Positions 1 through 5,378 of a stretch of 6,591 bases of DNA are shown in pieces; the first letter of the stretch is position 1; every line of letters starts with the position of its first letter. Below the pieces are notes generated by a model. The model ran no database searches. It was not told where the DNA came from and saw nothing but the letters and a program-made list of their open reading frames with translations. Made by a program: the position numbers and the translations under genes. This DNA comes from UBA1162 sp049513695. GTDB taxonomy: Bacteria; Chloroflexota; Dehalococcoidia; GIF9; UBA5629. The stretch spans positions 1-6,591 of the forward strand of contig JBEKVW010000104.1 in NCBI GenBank assembly GCA_049513695.1, in the 5' to 3' direction.

Positions 1-79
1 GGTCACACGGATCCCGGAGAGTGAAGACCTGGCCAAAATGTTCGCCTATGTTTATGACGGCAAGCCAATCGATTTCTAA
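1..79 (+). CDS. C-terminal 25 codons of iron-containing alcohol dehydrogenase (left edge fragment)
   Basis: Reading from base 2, the fragment encodes VTRIPESEDLAKMFAYVYDG and then KPIDF, ending in TAA at 77-79 with TGA directly after it. This is identical to the end of the complete alcohol dehydrogenase at 5379-6551. If the contig closes on itself, this is the same gene and not a second copy. It contains only the C-terminal end of the helical domain and no metal or cofactor residues. Confidence 0.9.
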   Translation, partial: VTRIPESEDLAKMFAYVYDGKPIDF

Positions 80-119
80 TGAAATTAGAGAGGTAAGACT
101 ATGAACGGATACTGGGGAA
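1..119. repeat. 119-bp terminal direct repeat, left copy
   Basis: These bases match 6473-6591 exactly and in the same orientation. They hold the last 25 codons of an iron alcohol dehydrogenase, its TAA stop, a ribosome binding site and the first six codons of an AOR-like gene. Because both copies lie flush with the window edges, the simplest reading is an overlap at the ends of a circular or looped contig, not two separate repeats. 119 is one of the k values in the default MEGAHIT series, which would produce exactly this overlap. That assembler link is inference. Confidence 0.95.
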
Positions 120-145
120 AGATACTGGTTGCAGATGACAATTAA
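101..145 (+). pseudogene. Truncated start of an aldehyde:ferredoxin oxidoreductase-like gene
   Basis: A 14-codon frame reads MNGYWGKILVADDN and then TAA. It starts six bases after a GAGAGGT ribosome binding site (88-94) and 21 bases after the alcohol dehydrogenase stop. The first nine residues match the well-known N-terminus of tungsten aldehyde:ferredoxin oxidoreductases, which begin M-x-G-Y/W-x-G-K-I-L and continue R-V-D-L-T. Here the resemblance stops after about codon 9 and a stop follows. No other frame in 128-162 restores an AOR-like protein. It is most likely a remnant made by a recombination or duplication breakpoint. A genuine 14-residue peptide is less likely. The AOR identification rests on only nine residues. 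Confidence 0.55.
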
Positions 146-162
146 GACTTAAATATATCGGA

Positions 163-900
163 TTAAAGGTCGTCGACGGTATAACGGGCCCATGAGTCAC
201 TGCCGTGTCCGTCCGGTTTTTCCCTGCGTTCCCGGTCCCAATTATCTTTAAGCTGTTTTACCTCGATGGCTTTACCTGTGGGAGGAACGCACAGGTCGCT
301 TGAGCCGCGCGCTATCAAGACGGCGTAGTTTTCGCAGACATCCGCATATTGCTCTACGGTATAGAAATGATAGAGATGCCATCCTTTCAGTACCCAGGTG
401 TGGCAGATCATTTCGATATTGATGGCCGCCAGCAGCGGGTCGCAGGTCTTGAATTGACCCAGTTTGCATCCTTTATCTATGATCTCTTTGAAGAGGGTGA
501 TCGTGCGGAATTCCGTATGCACCACGTCCTCCAACTGGTCCCATTCCAGGTGCTGGGCCGTGTTATACCAGAAGAGCACCATTTTATCTCTGGAATCGAT
601 AAGAAGAATATACTTCCTGATGGCTTTCCTCAGCATTTCCTCCGGCGCCGTATCTTCCATTTCCTTGCGCACTTCCCTTTCCCATTTCCTGATGTCCCTG
701 ATGTGGACCTTGCTGAATATACGGGGGAAATCGTATTTGGAGTTTATATAGTGATAGAGAGTCCCCACGCTGATGCCGCGCAGGCCGGCGATATCCCGGG
801 CCGAAGTCTGCCAGAACCCTTTTTCAAAAAACAGGTTGGCAGCCACCTTGCAGATCTGTTGTAGCTTTTTCCCCGAGGGTTTCTTCTCGCTATTGGCCAT
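163..900 (-). CDS. TetR/AcrR-family transcriptional regulator
   Basis: This 245-residue protein is a one-component repressor. Residues about 13-56 form the TetR DNA-binding domain: a helix with LFFEKGFWQTSARDIA, then the recognition segment GISVGTLYHYINSK (42-55), which is typical of the family. The rest is a helical ligand-binding and dimerisation region rich in Trp, Tyr and His (such as WYNTAQHLEW and HTWVLKGWHLYHFY), suggesting a hydrophobic ligand pocket. It is longer than the usual 190-220 residues because of a charged tail (about 200-245, containing DNWDRERREKPDG). ATG at 900 is the only usable start: an in-frame stop lies 15 bases upstream, and no clear ribosome binding site precedes it. 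It is divergent from the HesB-like gene. Two related palindromes (1071-1092 and 4836-4857) are its likely targets. The ligand is unknown; acyl-CoA or a lipid-like compound is plausible. Confidence 0.9.
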   Translation of the reverse strand: MANSEKKPSGKKLQQICKVAANLFFEKGFWQTSARDIAGLRGISVGTLYHYINSKYDFPRIFSKVHIRDIRKWEREVRKEMEDTAPEEMLRKAIRKYILLIDSRDKMVLFWYNTAQHLEWDQLEDVVHTEFRTITLFKEIIDKGCKLGQFKTCDPLLAAINIEMICHTWVLKGWHLYHFYTVEQYADVCENYAVLIARGSSDLCVPPTGKAIEVKQLKDNWDRERREKPDGHGSDSWARYTVDDL

Positions 901-912
901 AGGATTGACGCT

Positions 913-941
913 ATTTTACCCCAACTTAAATTCCTGTTCAA
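913..941 (-). promoter_or_regulatory. Candidate promoter for the TetR gene
   Basis: Read on the minus strand, TTGAAC (936-941) and TAAAAT (913-918) are separated by 17 bases, a good fit to the sigma70 pattern. Transcription would start only about five bases before the ATG at 900. That would make the message nearly leaderless, in line with the lack of a ribosome binding site. A start farther upstream is also possible. Confidence 0.4.
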
Positions 942-1026
942 AATATTGTGCATGGATTTTTGTGACTGTTTACGAACGGTTTAAATTTAGCTCTGCGGAA
1001 GTTTATAAAGGGCTGTGGGGGTACCA

Positions 1027-1056
1027 TTGACAGTAAATTTAGGTTAATGGTAAACT
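1027..1056 (+). promoter_or_regulatory. Candidate promoter for the hesB–aldh/adh unit
   Basis: A perfect -35 box TTGACA (1027-1032) is followed after 18 bases by TAAACT (1051-1056), which matches four of six -10 positions. The palindromic operator at 1071-1092 would start only a few bases downstream of the transcription start, a classical repressor position. The second operator in this window also lies just downstream of a TTGACA box at nearly the same distance (38 versus 36 bases), which supports the call. Confidence 0.45.
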
Positions 1057-1070
1057 GCTGTCCATAATTA

Positions 1071-1092
1071 ATCGATCGACTATTCGTTCGAT
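1071..1092. promoter_or_regulatory. Palindromic operator 1, probable TetR-regulator binding site
   Basis: This 22-base imperfect palindrome starts ATCGATCGA and ends CGTTCGAT; 18 of 22 positions agree with its own reverse complement. Size and form (two CGATCGA/CGAACGA-type half-sites around a short centre) are typical of TetR-family operators. Its reverse complement agrees with operator 2 (4836-4857) at 16 of 22 positions. With flanking bases included, the two sites share an exact 12-base core, AATATCGAACGA (here as its complement at 1084-1095). It lies in the region shared by the regulator and the HesB-like gene. Confidence 0.65.
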
Positions 1093-1197
1093 ATTATTGG
1101 TAGCTTCTATACCGGCAAATAGCGTCAGTTTAACAAGGGATGTTATTATATAAAAGGATTTAATTGCACTCGATAGATGGTGAGGCAGGTAAGTGAA

Positions 1198-1524
1198 GTG
1201 ATAGTCAATGTGACTGTAGACGCAGCAATGGCAATCAAGTCTTTTCTGGTGGACAAGGACAGCCGAAAACCTATCCGCATAGATATACATAACACCGGAT
1301 GCTGTGATTGCTCCCTGGGCTTGAGCGTAGACGAGGTCCGGGAGAACGATTTGGCCCAGGAGACAGAAGGCCTGACATTTGCCATCAGTCCCGAAATCCA
1401 CGAGCTTGCGGGAGACGTAACCATTTCTTATGTGGACGATAAAGTGAAGAAGGGATTTGTTGTGACCTCCAGCAAGCCCTTGAATGAGTGGGACGGTTTC
1501 GGGGTCTGCGACCTAAAGCAATAA
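1198..1524 (+). CDS. HesB/IscA-like protein (iron-sulfur assembly-type fold)
   Basis: From GTG at 1198 the product is 108 residues, the normal size for the HesB/IscA fold. It begins with an IscA-like strand and helix (VNVTVDAAMAIKSFL) and continues with RIDIHNTGCCDCSLGLSVDE, where Cys35 aligns with the conserved first cysteine of IscA and is joined by Cys36 and Cys38. GLTFAISPEIHELAGDVTIS and GFVVTS fit the later strands. The canonical C-terminal CGCG-type pair is replaced by one cysteine (Cys104, in GVCDLKQ). GTG 1198 is preferred over ATG 1177 because GAGGCAGG (1182-1189) lies eight bases before it, while ATG 1177 has no well-spaced site and adds seven poorly fitting residues. It is first in the unit, 78 bases before the ALDH-ADH fusion. 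It could carry or repair iron or an iron-sulfur cluster for a neighbouring enzyme; this is inferred from context. Confidence 0.7.
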   Translation: MIVNVTVDAAMAIKSFLVDKDSRKPIRIDIHNTGCCDCSLGLSVDEVRENDLAQETEGLTFAISPEIHELAGDVTISYVDDKVKKGFVVTSSKPLNEWDGFGVCDLKQ

Positions 1525-1587
1525 CACCGCATATATAAAGGTGAGCAATTACCTTAGATATGGCACCTTGTATCAATAAATATATTT

Positions 1588-1597
1588 AGGAGGGAGG
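1588..1597 (+). promoter_or_regulatory. Strong ribosome binding site fixing a GTG start
   Basis: AGGAGGGAGG ends five bases before GTG 1603. It is the strongest Shine-Dalgarno match in the window and decides the GTG start of the long fusion gene. The following residues (EQYKLFINGKF) are a normal beginning for the aldehyde dehydrogenase family. Confidence 0.8.
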
Positions 1598-1602
1598 CAC
1601 AA

Positions 1603-4260
1603 GTGGAACAATACAAGCTGTTCATCAATGGTAAGTTTACGGACGCAGCCAGTGGCAAGACCTTCGAATCGGTCGACCCCGGGACCGAGGCGCCTATAGC
1701 GACCATAGCACAGGCAGGTAAAGCCGATGCGGAAGCGGCTATAGCCGCAGCGCGCAAGGCATTCGACAGCGGGGTATGGAGCGGTCTTACGCCAGCAGCC
1801 CGCATGGCTAAAATTCATGATTTTACCGATGAGATAGCCAAGCAGGGCCTGCGCCTGGCGGCAACCGAGTGCATGGACTCGGGCCAGATAATAGGCCTGG
1901 CCAAGTTTTCCCCCTTGCTGGGCATCGGGTTTCTGCGCAACATGTCCCTGGCGGCCACAAAATTCCCCTGGGAGGAGGAGATACCGGTATCCGGTAATGC
2001 CTTCGGCCCCGGCCGTGAGTTCATCCGCAGGGAGCCCATCGGCGTATGTGTGGGCATTATCCCCTGGAACTTCCCCATGACCATGGCCTTCTGGAAAATC
2101 GCTCCTTCATTGATTATGGGCAATACCCTAGTATTGAAGCCTGCTTCATATACTTCATTGAGCGCCCTTATCATCGCCGAATGCGCCCAGGCGGCAGGCA
2201 TTCCCGACGGCGTGATAAACGTTATCGCCGGCCCGGGCGGGGAATTGGGCAGTGTCCTCTGCACCCATCCCGACGTGAATAAGGTTGCCTTCACCGGCAG
2301 CACAGAAGTCGGCCGTGAGATCATGAGGATGGCAGCGGATACCGTGAAAAAGGTAACGCTGGAACTGGGCGGCAAATCGGCCAATATCATTCTCGACGAT
2401 GCCGATATGGAGCTGGCTGTCGAGGGCGCCTGCTTTGGCACGTTCTTCCATCAGGGCCAGATATGCGAATCGGGCACCCGCGTTTTAGTCCAGGCCAAGA
2501 TGTATGATCAATTCGTAGAGAAAATGAAAAAACGGGCGGAAGCCCTGCGCATCGGCTATCAGCTTGATCCTACTTCACATATGGGCCCGCTGGTGAGCAA
2601 GCAGCAGTTAGCAACGGTAGAACGCTACGTTAAGATCGGCAAGGATGAGGGCGCCAAACTGGTGGCAGGAGGCAAACGCGTTGAGGTGCCGGGAATCAAG
2701 GGCGGCTATTATTACGCTCCAACCATTTTTGCCAATGTGAACAACAAGATGCGCATCGCGCAGGAGGAGATCTTCGGACCGGTTGTCTGTGTGATCAAAT
2801 ATGACAGCGACGAAGAAGCGGTAGCTATCGCCAACGATTCCATCTATGGCCTGGGAGGCGGCGTATTCTCCTCGAACCAGGCCAGGGCCGAAAAGGTAGC
2901 CCGCGGCGTACGCACAGGCACGATGTGGATCAATAACTACCATATCTTTTCCGATTACTGTCCCTTCGGCGGCTATAAGCAGTCGGGAGTGGGACGCGAG
3001 CTGGGCGTAGCCGGACTTCATGAATATACCGTGATCAAGCGTATACACGTTAATACTATGGCGGATGCCAAGACCAATATGACCTTCCAGCTTATGTCTG
3101 ATTATAAGAAGATAGACGGCTTTGCTTACAATTGCCCTACGATGGTGATAGCCGGGCACGGAGCTCTCAGCTCAATCTATAAGGCGATCGTCGACCTGGG
3201 CTGCAAAAGGGCTCTGGTACTCACCGATCCGGGCGTCAACAAGGCCGGGCTGGCACAGAAGGTGAAGAACGCCCTGGCCGATTTCTGCGTGGGTATCTAC
3301 GATAAAATCCCGCCCGACCCCGACCTGGAAGCGGTGGATGCGGCGACAGCGGTAGCACGAGAGCTGAAAGCGGACTGCATCGTGAGTGTGGGAGGTGGCA
3401 GTGTTATCGATACCGCTAAAGGTGTATGCGTTACCCTGAAGAACGGCGGTAATGCCAACGATTACCTGAACTTCCTGGTTTTGACGGAGCCTCAGACTCC
3501 GCACATCGCCATACCGACTACCTCGGGTACCGGCAGCGAGGTGACCAATGTGTCGGTGCTGACCAGCCACAAAGCGGGACGCAAACTTTTCATAGTAGAT
3601 GCCAGGATCATGCCCAATGTGGCCATCCTGGACCCAATCTTTACCCTGTCCCTGCCCAAAGAGATGACCGTCAGCACGGCCATGGACGCCATGACGCATG
3701 CTATCGAAGCTATGACCAGCACTATGTCGAACAAGATCTGCGACGGTATGGCCCTGCAGGCCATCCGCCTGATCAATGAGAACCTGCCGCTGGTGGCAGC
3801 CGATGGCAAGAACGAGAAGGCCAGGCTGAATATGCAACTGGCAGCTACTATGGCAGGATGGGCCTTCACTGTTGCACAGGTGGGCCTAGCGCATGGCATG
3901 GCCCATACATTAGGCGCACTGCACCATGTTCCGCACGGGGCAGCCTGCGGCATAGTGTTGCCCAAGGTGATGCGCTATAACATCGATACCTCGACGGAGA
4001 AGCTGGCGCAGGTGGCGCACGCCCTCAATGTCAATACCTCTAACATGTCTGAGCGAGATGCCGCCCTGGCAGCAGCGGACGCTATAGAAGCACTGATGGT
4101 AAAGGTGGGACACCCGATGAGGCTGAGGGACGTGGGCGTTCCTGAGGAAAGCATCCCTGTCTGCGCTTTCCACGCTATCGCAGATACTGCCGTTATTTTC
4201 AACGGGCGGCCCGTGAACGATCCGAACGACATAATCGCTCTTTATACCCAGGCATATTAA
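1603..4260 (+). CDS. Bifunctional fusion: NAD-type aldehyde dehydrogenase + iron-containing alcohol dehydrogenase
   Basis: One uninterrupted 885-residue frame holds two full enzymes. Residues 1 to about 485 are a classical (non-acylating) aldehyde dehydrogenase: PWNF with Asn156, FTGSTEVG (230-237), general base Glu254 in LELGGKS, nucleophile Cys288 in GQICESGTR, and EEIFGP with Glu389 and Phe391. The Glu-Cys spacing of 34 matches ALDH2. After a linker (about 486-505), the rest is a group III alcohol dehydrogenase: Asp542 in VLTDPG (suggesting NAD), GGGS at 597-600, TTSGTGSE, and metal ligands Asp695, His699, His764 and His778, spaced as in FucO. All catalytic residues are intact. The pair would convert alcohol to aldehyde to acid, or the reverse, with the aldehyde possibly handed over within the protein. 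AdhE has the same order, but its N-terminal half is a CoA-acylating enzyme of another subfamily. ATG 3058 has no ribosome binding site. Confidence 0.9.
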   Translation: MEQYKLFINGKFTDAASGKTFESVDPGTEAPIATIAQAGKADAEAAIAAARKAFDSGVWSGLTPAARMAKIHDFTDEIAKQGLRLAATECMDSGQIIGLAKFSPLLGIGFLRNMSLAATKFPWEEEIPVSGNAFGPGREFIRREPIGVCVGIIPWNFPMTMAFWKIAPSLIMGNTLVLKPASYTSLSALIIAECAQAAGIPDGVINVIAGPGGELGSVLCTHPDVNKVAFTGSTEVGREIMRMAADTVKKVTLELGGKSANIILDDADMELAVEGACFGTFFHQGQICESGTRVLVQAKMYDQFVEKMKKRAEALRIGYQLDPTSHMGPLVSKQQLATVERYVKIGKDEGAKLVAGGKRVEVPGIKGGYYYAPTIFANVNNKMRIAQEEIFGPVVCVIKYDSDEEAVAIANDSIYGLGGGVFSSNQARAEKVARGVRTGTMWINNYHIFSDYCPFGGYKQSGVGRELGVAGLHEYTVIKRIHVNTMADAKTNMTFQLMSDYKKIDGFAYNCPTMVIAGHGALSSIYKAIVDLGCKRALVLTDPGVNKAGLAQKVKNALADFCVGIYDKIPPDPDLEAVDAATAVARELKADCIVSVGGGSVIDTAKGVCVTLKNGGNANDYLNFLVLTEPQTPHIAIPTTSGTGSEVTNVSVLTSHKAGRKLFIVDARIMPNVAILDPIFTLSLPKEMTVSTAMDAMTHAIEAMTSTMSNKICDGMALQAIRLINENLPLVAADGKNEKARLNMQLAATMAGWAFTVAQVGLAHGMAHTLGALHHVPHGAACGIVLPKVMRYNIDTSTEKLAQVAHALNVNTSNMSERDAALAAADAIEALMVKVGHPMRLRDVGVPEESIPVCAFHAIADTAVIFNGRPVNDPNDIIALYTQAY

Positions 4261-4300
4261 GGCGTATCAATAGCTGACGATCTGGAAAAACTAAATAAAC

Positions 4301-4349
4301 GGGACCGGGGCCGGTTACTATGATAGTTTTGAAAATCAGCCCCGGTTCC
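4301..4349 (+). terminator. Long inverted repeat, possible terminator or RNA structure
   Basis: GGGACCGGGGC (4301-4311) pairs with GCCCCGGTTCC (4339-4349) as an 11-bp, GC-rich stem with one G-U pair, closing a 27-base loop. It lies 40 bases after the fusion gene and 80 bases before the MoaD-like gene. No T-run follows, so it is not a standard intrinsic terminator. It could still attenuate transcription or protect the 3' end of the message. Confidence 0.4.
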
Positions 4350-4387
4350 ATTTACGACAATTATGAGCCGCAGGACCAAAAACATAA

Positions 4388-4393
4388 TATAAT
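4388..4393 (+). promoter_or_regulatory. Candidate -10 box upstream of the MoaD-like gene
   Basis: A perfect TATAAT lies 36 bases before the MoaD-like ATG, but no convincing -35 box is seen 16-18 bases upstream. If real, it would let moaD be transcribed separately from the fusion gene after the inverted repeat. The region is AT-rich, so chance is a serious alternative. Confidence 0.25.
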
Positions 4394-4429
4394 ATTGAGC
4401 ATCAGGCAGTTTAAATGGTGAGATAGATT

Positions 4430-4717
4430 ATGGCCAGGATTAATATTAACTTTACCGGCTCCTGGAGGCTATTTGTGGGTGTAGGGGCTGTGACTGCAGA
4501 TGTGAATAGCATTGGGGAAGCCAGGGAATATATCGAGACCAATTACGGCCCTGCCTACCGGGACAAATTGCTATCCATGGGAGTTAACCGGCAGTTGTCC
4601 ATCTGGCAGAGCAGCAATGTACTGCTGAACGGTAAGAGCGTTAAACAGATGGCCGAAAACTCTGAACTGAAAGAGGGCGATAAATTGGACTTGTTGCTGG
4701 CAGTAGCCGGCGGATAA
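4430..4717 (+). CDS. MoaD/ThiS-like sulfur-carrier protein
   Basis: This 95-residue protein has the beta-grasp pattern of MoaD/ThiS: an N-terminal strand (RININFTGSWRLFVG), a helix (SIGEAREYIETNYG), then VLLNGKSVKQM and LKEGDKLDLLLAVAGG. It ends exactly in Gly-Gly, the residues that are adenylated and thiocarboxylated in this family, so it is complete. Known role: MoaD-type proteins donate sulfur to make molybdopterin, the ligand of tungsten and molybdenum in enzymes such as AOR. A dedicated MoaD is common beside AOR genes, and an AOR start lies at 6573. It is slightly longer than the usual 80 residues. GGTGAG lies about seven bases before the ATG. No activating enzyme (MoeB/ThiF) is in the window, so it must use one encoded elsewhere. 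Confidence 0.85.
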   Translation: MARININFTGSWRLFVGVGAVTADVNSIGEAREYIETNYGPAYRDKLLSMGVNRQLSIWQSSNVLLNGKSVKQMAENSELKEGDKLDLLLAVAGG

Positions 4718-4793
4718 TAAAATACGATTGCCCTCAGGGAGCCATATTGAAACGGTCCGGCTTGAACATCTTTTATCGAGCAATTGTCCATTA

Positions 4794-4821
4794 TTGACAA
4801 AGAACGAGGGATGATGATAAA
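4794..4821 (+). promoter_or_regulatory. Candidate promoter upstream of operator 2
   Basis: A perfect TTGACA (4794-4799) is followed after 16 bases by GATAAA (4816-4821), which matches four of six -10 positions. Operator 2 begins 14 bases downstream. This repeats the layout seen in front of the HesB-like gene. A competing -10 box lies at 4886-4891. Confidence 0.45.
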
Positions 4822-4835
4822 TTACGCCAGCAAAT

Positions 4836-4857
4836 ATCGAACGAGCGTCCAATCGAT
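4836..4857. promoter_or_regulatory. Palindromic operator 2, probable TetR-regulator binding site
   Basis: This 22-base site begins ATCGAACGA and ends ATCGAT. It matches the reverse complement of operator 1 at 16 of 22 positions, including a run of 12 exact bases when the flank is counted (AATATCGAACGA, 4833-4844). Its own symmetry is weaker (14 of 22). It lies 72 bases before the SCP2 gene and downstream of a TTGACA box, so the same regulator probably controls the scp2–adh unit. Confidence 0.6.
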
Positions 4858-4885
4858 GGTTTTAATTCCCATTAATTTAAGCTGC

Positions 4886-4891
4886 TATAAT
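4886..4891 (+). promoter_or_regulatory. Alternative -10 box for the SCP2 gene
   Basis: A perfect TATAAT sits 38 bases before the SCP2 ATG, giving a normal leader length. The -35 position (about 4862-4867, TTAATT) is poor and lies just downstream of operator 2. If this is the true promoter, a protein on operator 2 would sit immediately upstream of RNA polymerase, which would allow activation as well as repression. Confidence 0.4.
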
Positions 4892-4929
4892 CTATTAAGT
4901 CACAATAACAAATAAAAGGAGTAGTCAGC

Positions 4930-5337
4930 ATGGTCAAGTATGCCACGCAGGAATGGTGCGATCTTTATATGGAGGAGCTAAACAAGAATGCAGCCTGGTC
5001 CGAAGCCGCCAAGACCTGGGAAGGCGATTTCTATTTTGTTTTCGAAGTTGGAGGCCCGATCAAAGAGCCGCGTTATATGTATATAGACCTTTGGCATGGT
5101 GTCTGCCGCAAGTGCGAAATGGTCACCGATACCAGCAAATACAAGCCCGAATTCATCATTTCAGCGCCATATCCTATCTGGAAAAGGATTTGTACCAAGC
5201 AACTCGATTCCACCCAGGCCATAATCACGAAACAGTCCAAGCTTACAGGCAACATGGCCAAGATTATGCGCTATACTAAGGCTGCTAATGAACTGACTAA
5301 CACTACACAAAAGCTGCCGACTGAATGGGAAGACTAG
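4930..5337 (+). CDS. SCP2 sterol-binding domain-like protein
   Basis: This 135-residue single-domain protein resembles the SCP2 (sterol carrier protein 2) family. The recognisable stretches are KTWEGDFYFVFEVGG (early strands), PRYMYIDLWHGVCRKCEM, EFIISAPYPIWKRI, and the C-terminal KLTGNMAKIMRYTKAANEL, which matches the usual family pattern G-x-(M/L)-x-K-(I/L)-M. SCP2 domains form a hydrophobic tunnel that binds lipids, fatty acyl groups or sterol-like molecules; they are not enzymes by themselves. There is no signal peptide or membrane segment, so it is cytoplasmic. AAGGAG lies nine bases before the ATG. It is the first gene after operator 2, and 41 bases separate it from the alcohol dehydrogenase, so the two are probably co-transcribed. 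A role in presenting a hydrophobic alcohol or aldehyde to the neighbouring enzymes is inferred from this pairing. The family is assigned by eye. Confidence 0.75.
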   Translation: MVKYATQEWCDLYMEELNKNAAWSEAAKTWEGDFYFVFEVGGPIKEPRYMYIDLWHGVCRKCEMVTDTSKYKPEFIISAPYPIWKRICTKQLDSTQAIITKQSKLTGNMAKIMRYTKAANELTNTTQKLPTEWED

Positions 5338-5378
5338 ATAGTCCGCGATAATTAAATATAAAAAATAGGGAGGTCAGC

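Noticed and set aside
349..864. 171-codon open frame on the plus strand opposite the TetR gene
   Set aside because: It lies fully antisense to a clear TetR protein, shows no family features and has no ribosome binding site.
971..980. TACGAACGGT as a third operator half-site near the TetR promoter
   Set aside because: It shares CGAACG with the operators but has no matching second half, so evidence is too weak.
1177..1197. ATG 1177 as start of the HesB-like gene
   Set aside because: The nearest purine-rich stretch (AAAAGGA, about 1152-1158) is 18 bases away, while GTG 1198 has GAGGCAGG eight bases upstream and gives the normal family N-terminus.
1538..1555. Small hairpin AAGGT/ACCTT between the HesB-like gene and the fusion gene
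   Set aside because: Only five base pairs with an eight-base loop and no T-run. This is within chance for an AT-rich spacer.
3172..3837. 221-codon open frame on the minus strand inside the ALDH-ADH fusion
   Set aside because: It is antisense to the ADH half, whose catalytic motifs are intact. The frame is rich in His, Gly and Arg, as expected from a reverse-frame shadow.
4811..4915. Small frame starting ATGATGATA, 34 codons
   Set aside because: The GAGGG before it is only one base from the ATG, the frame overlaps the operator and promoter region, and the peptide has no recognisable features.
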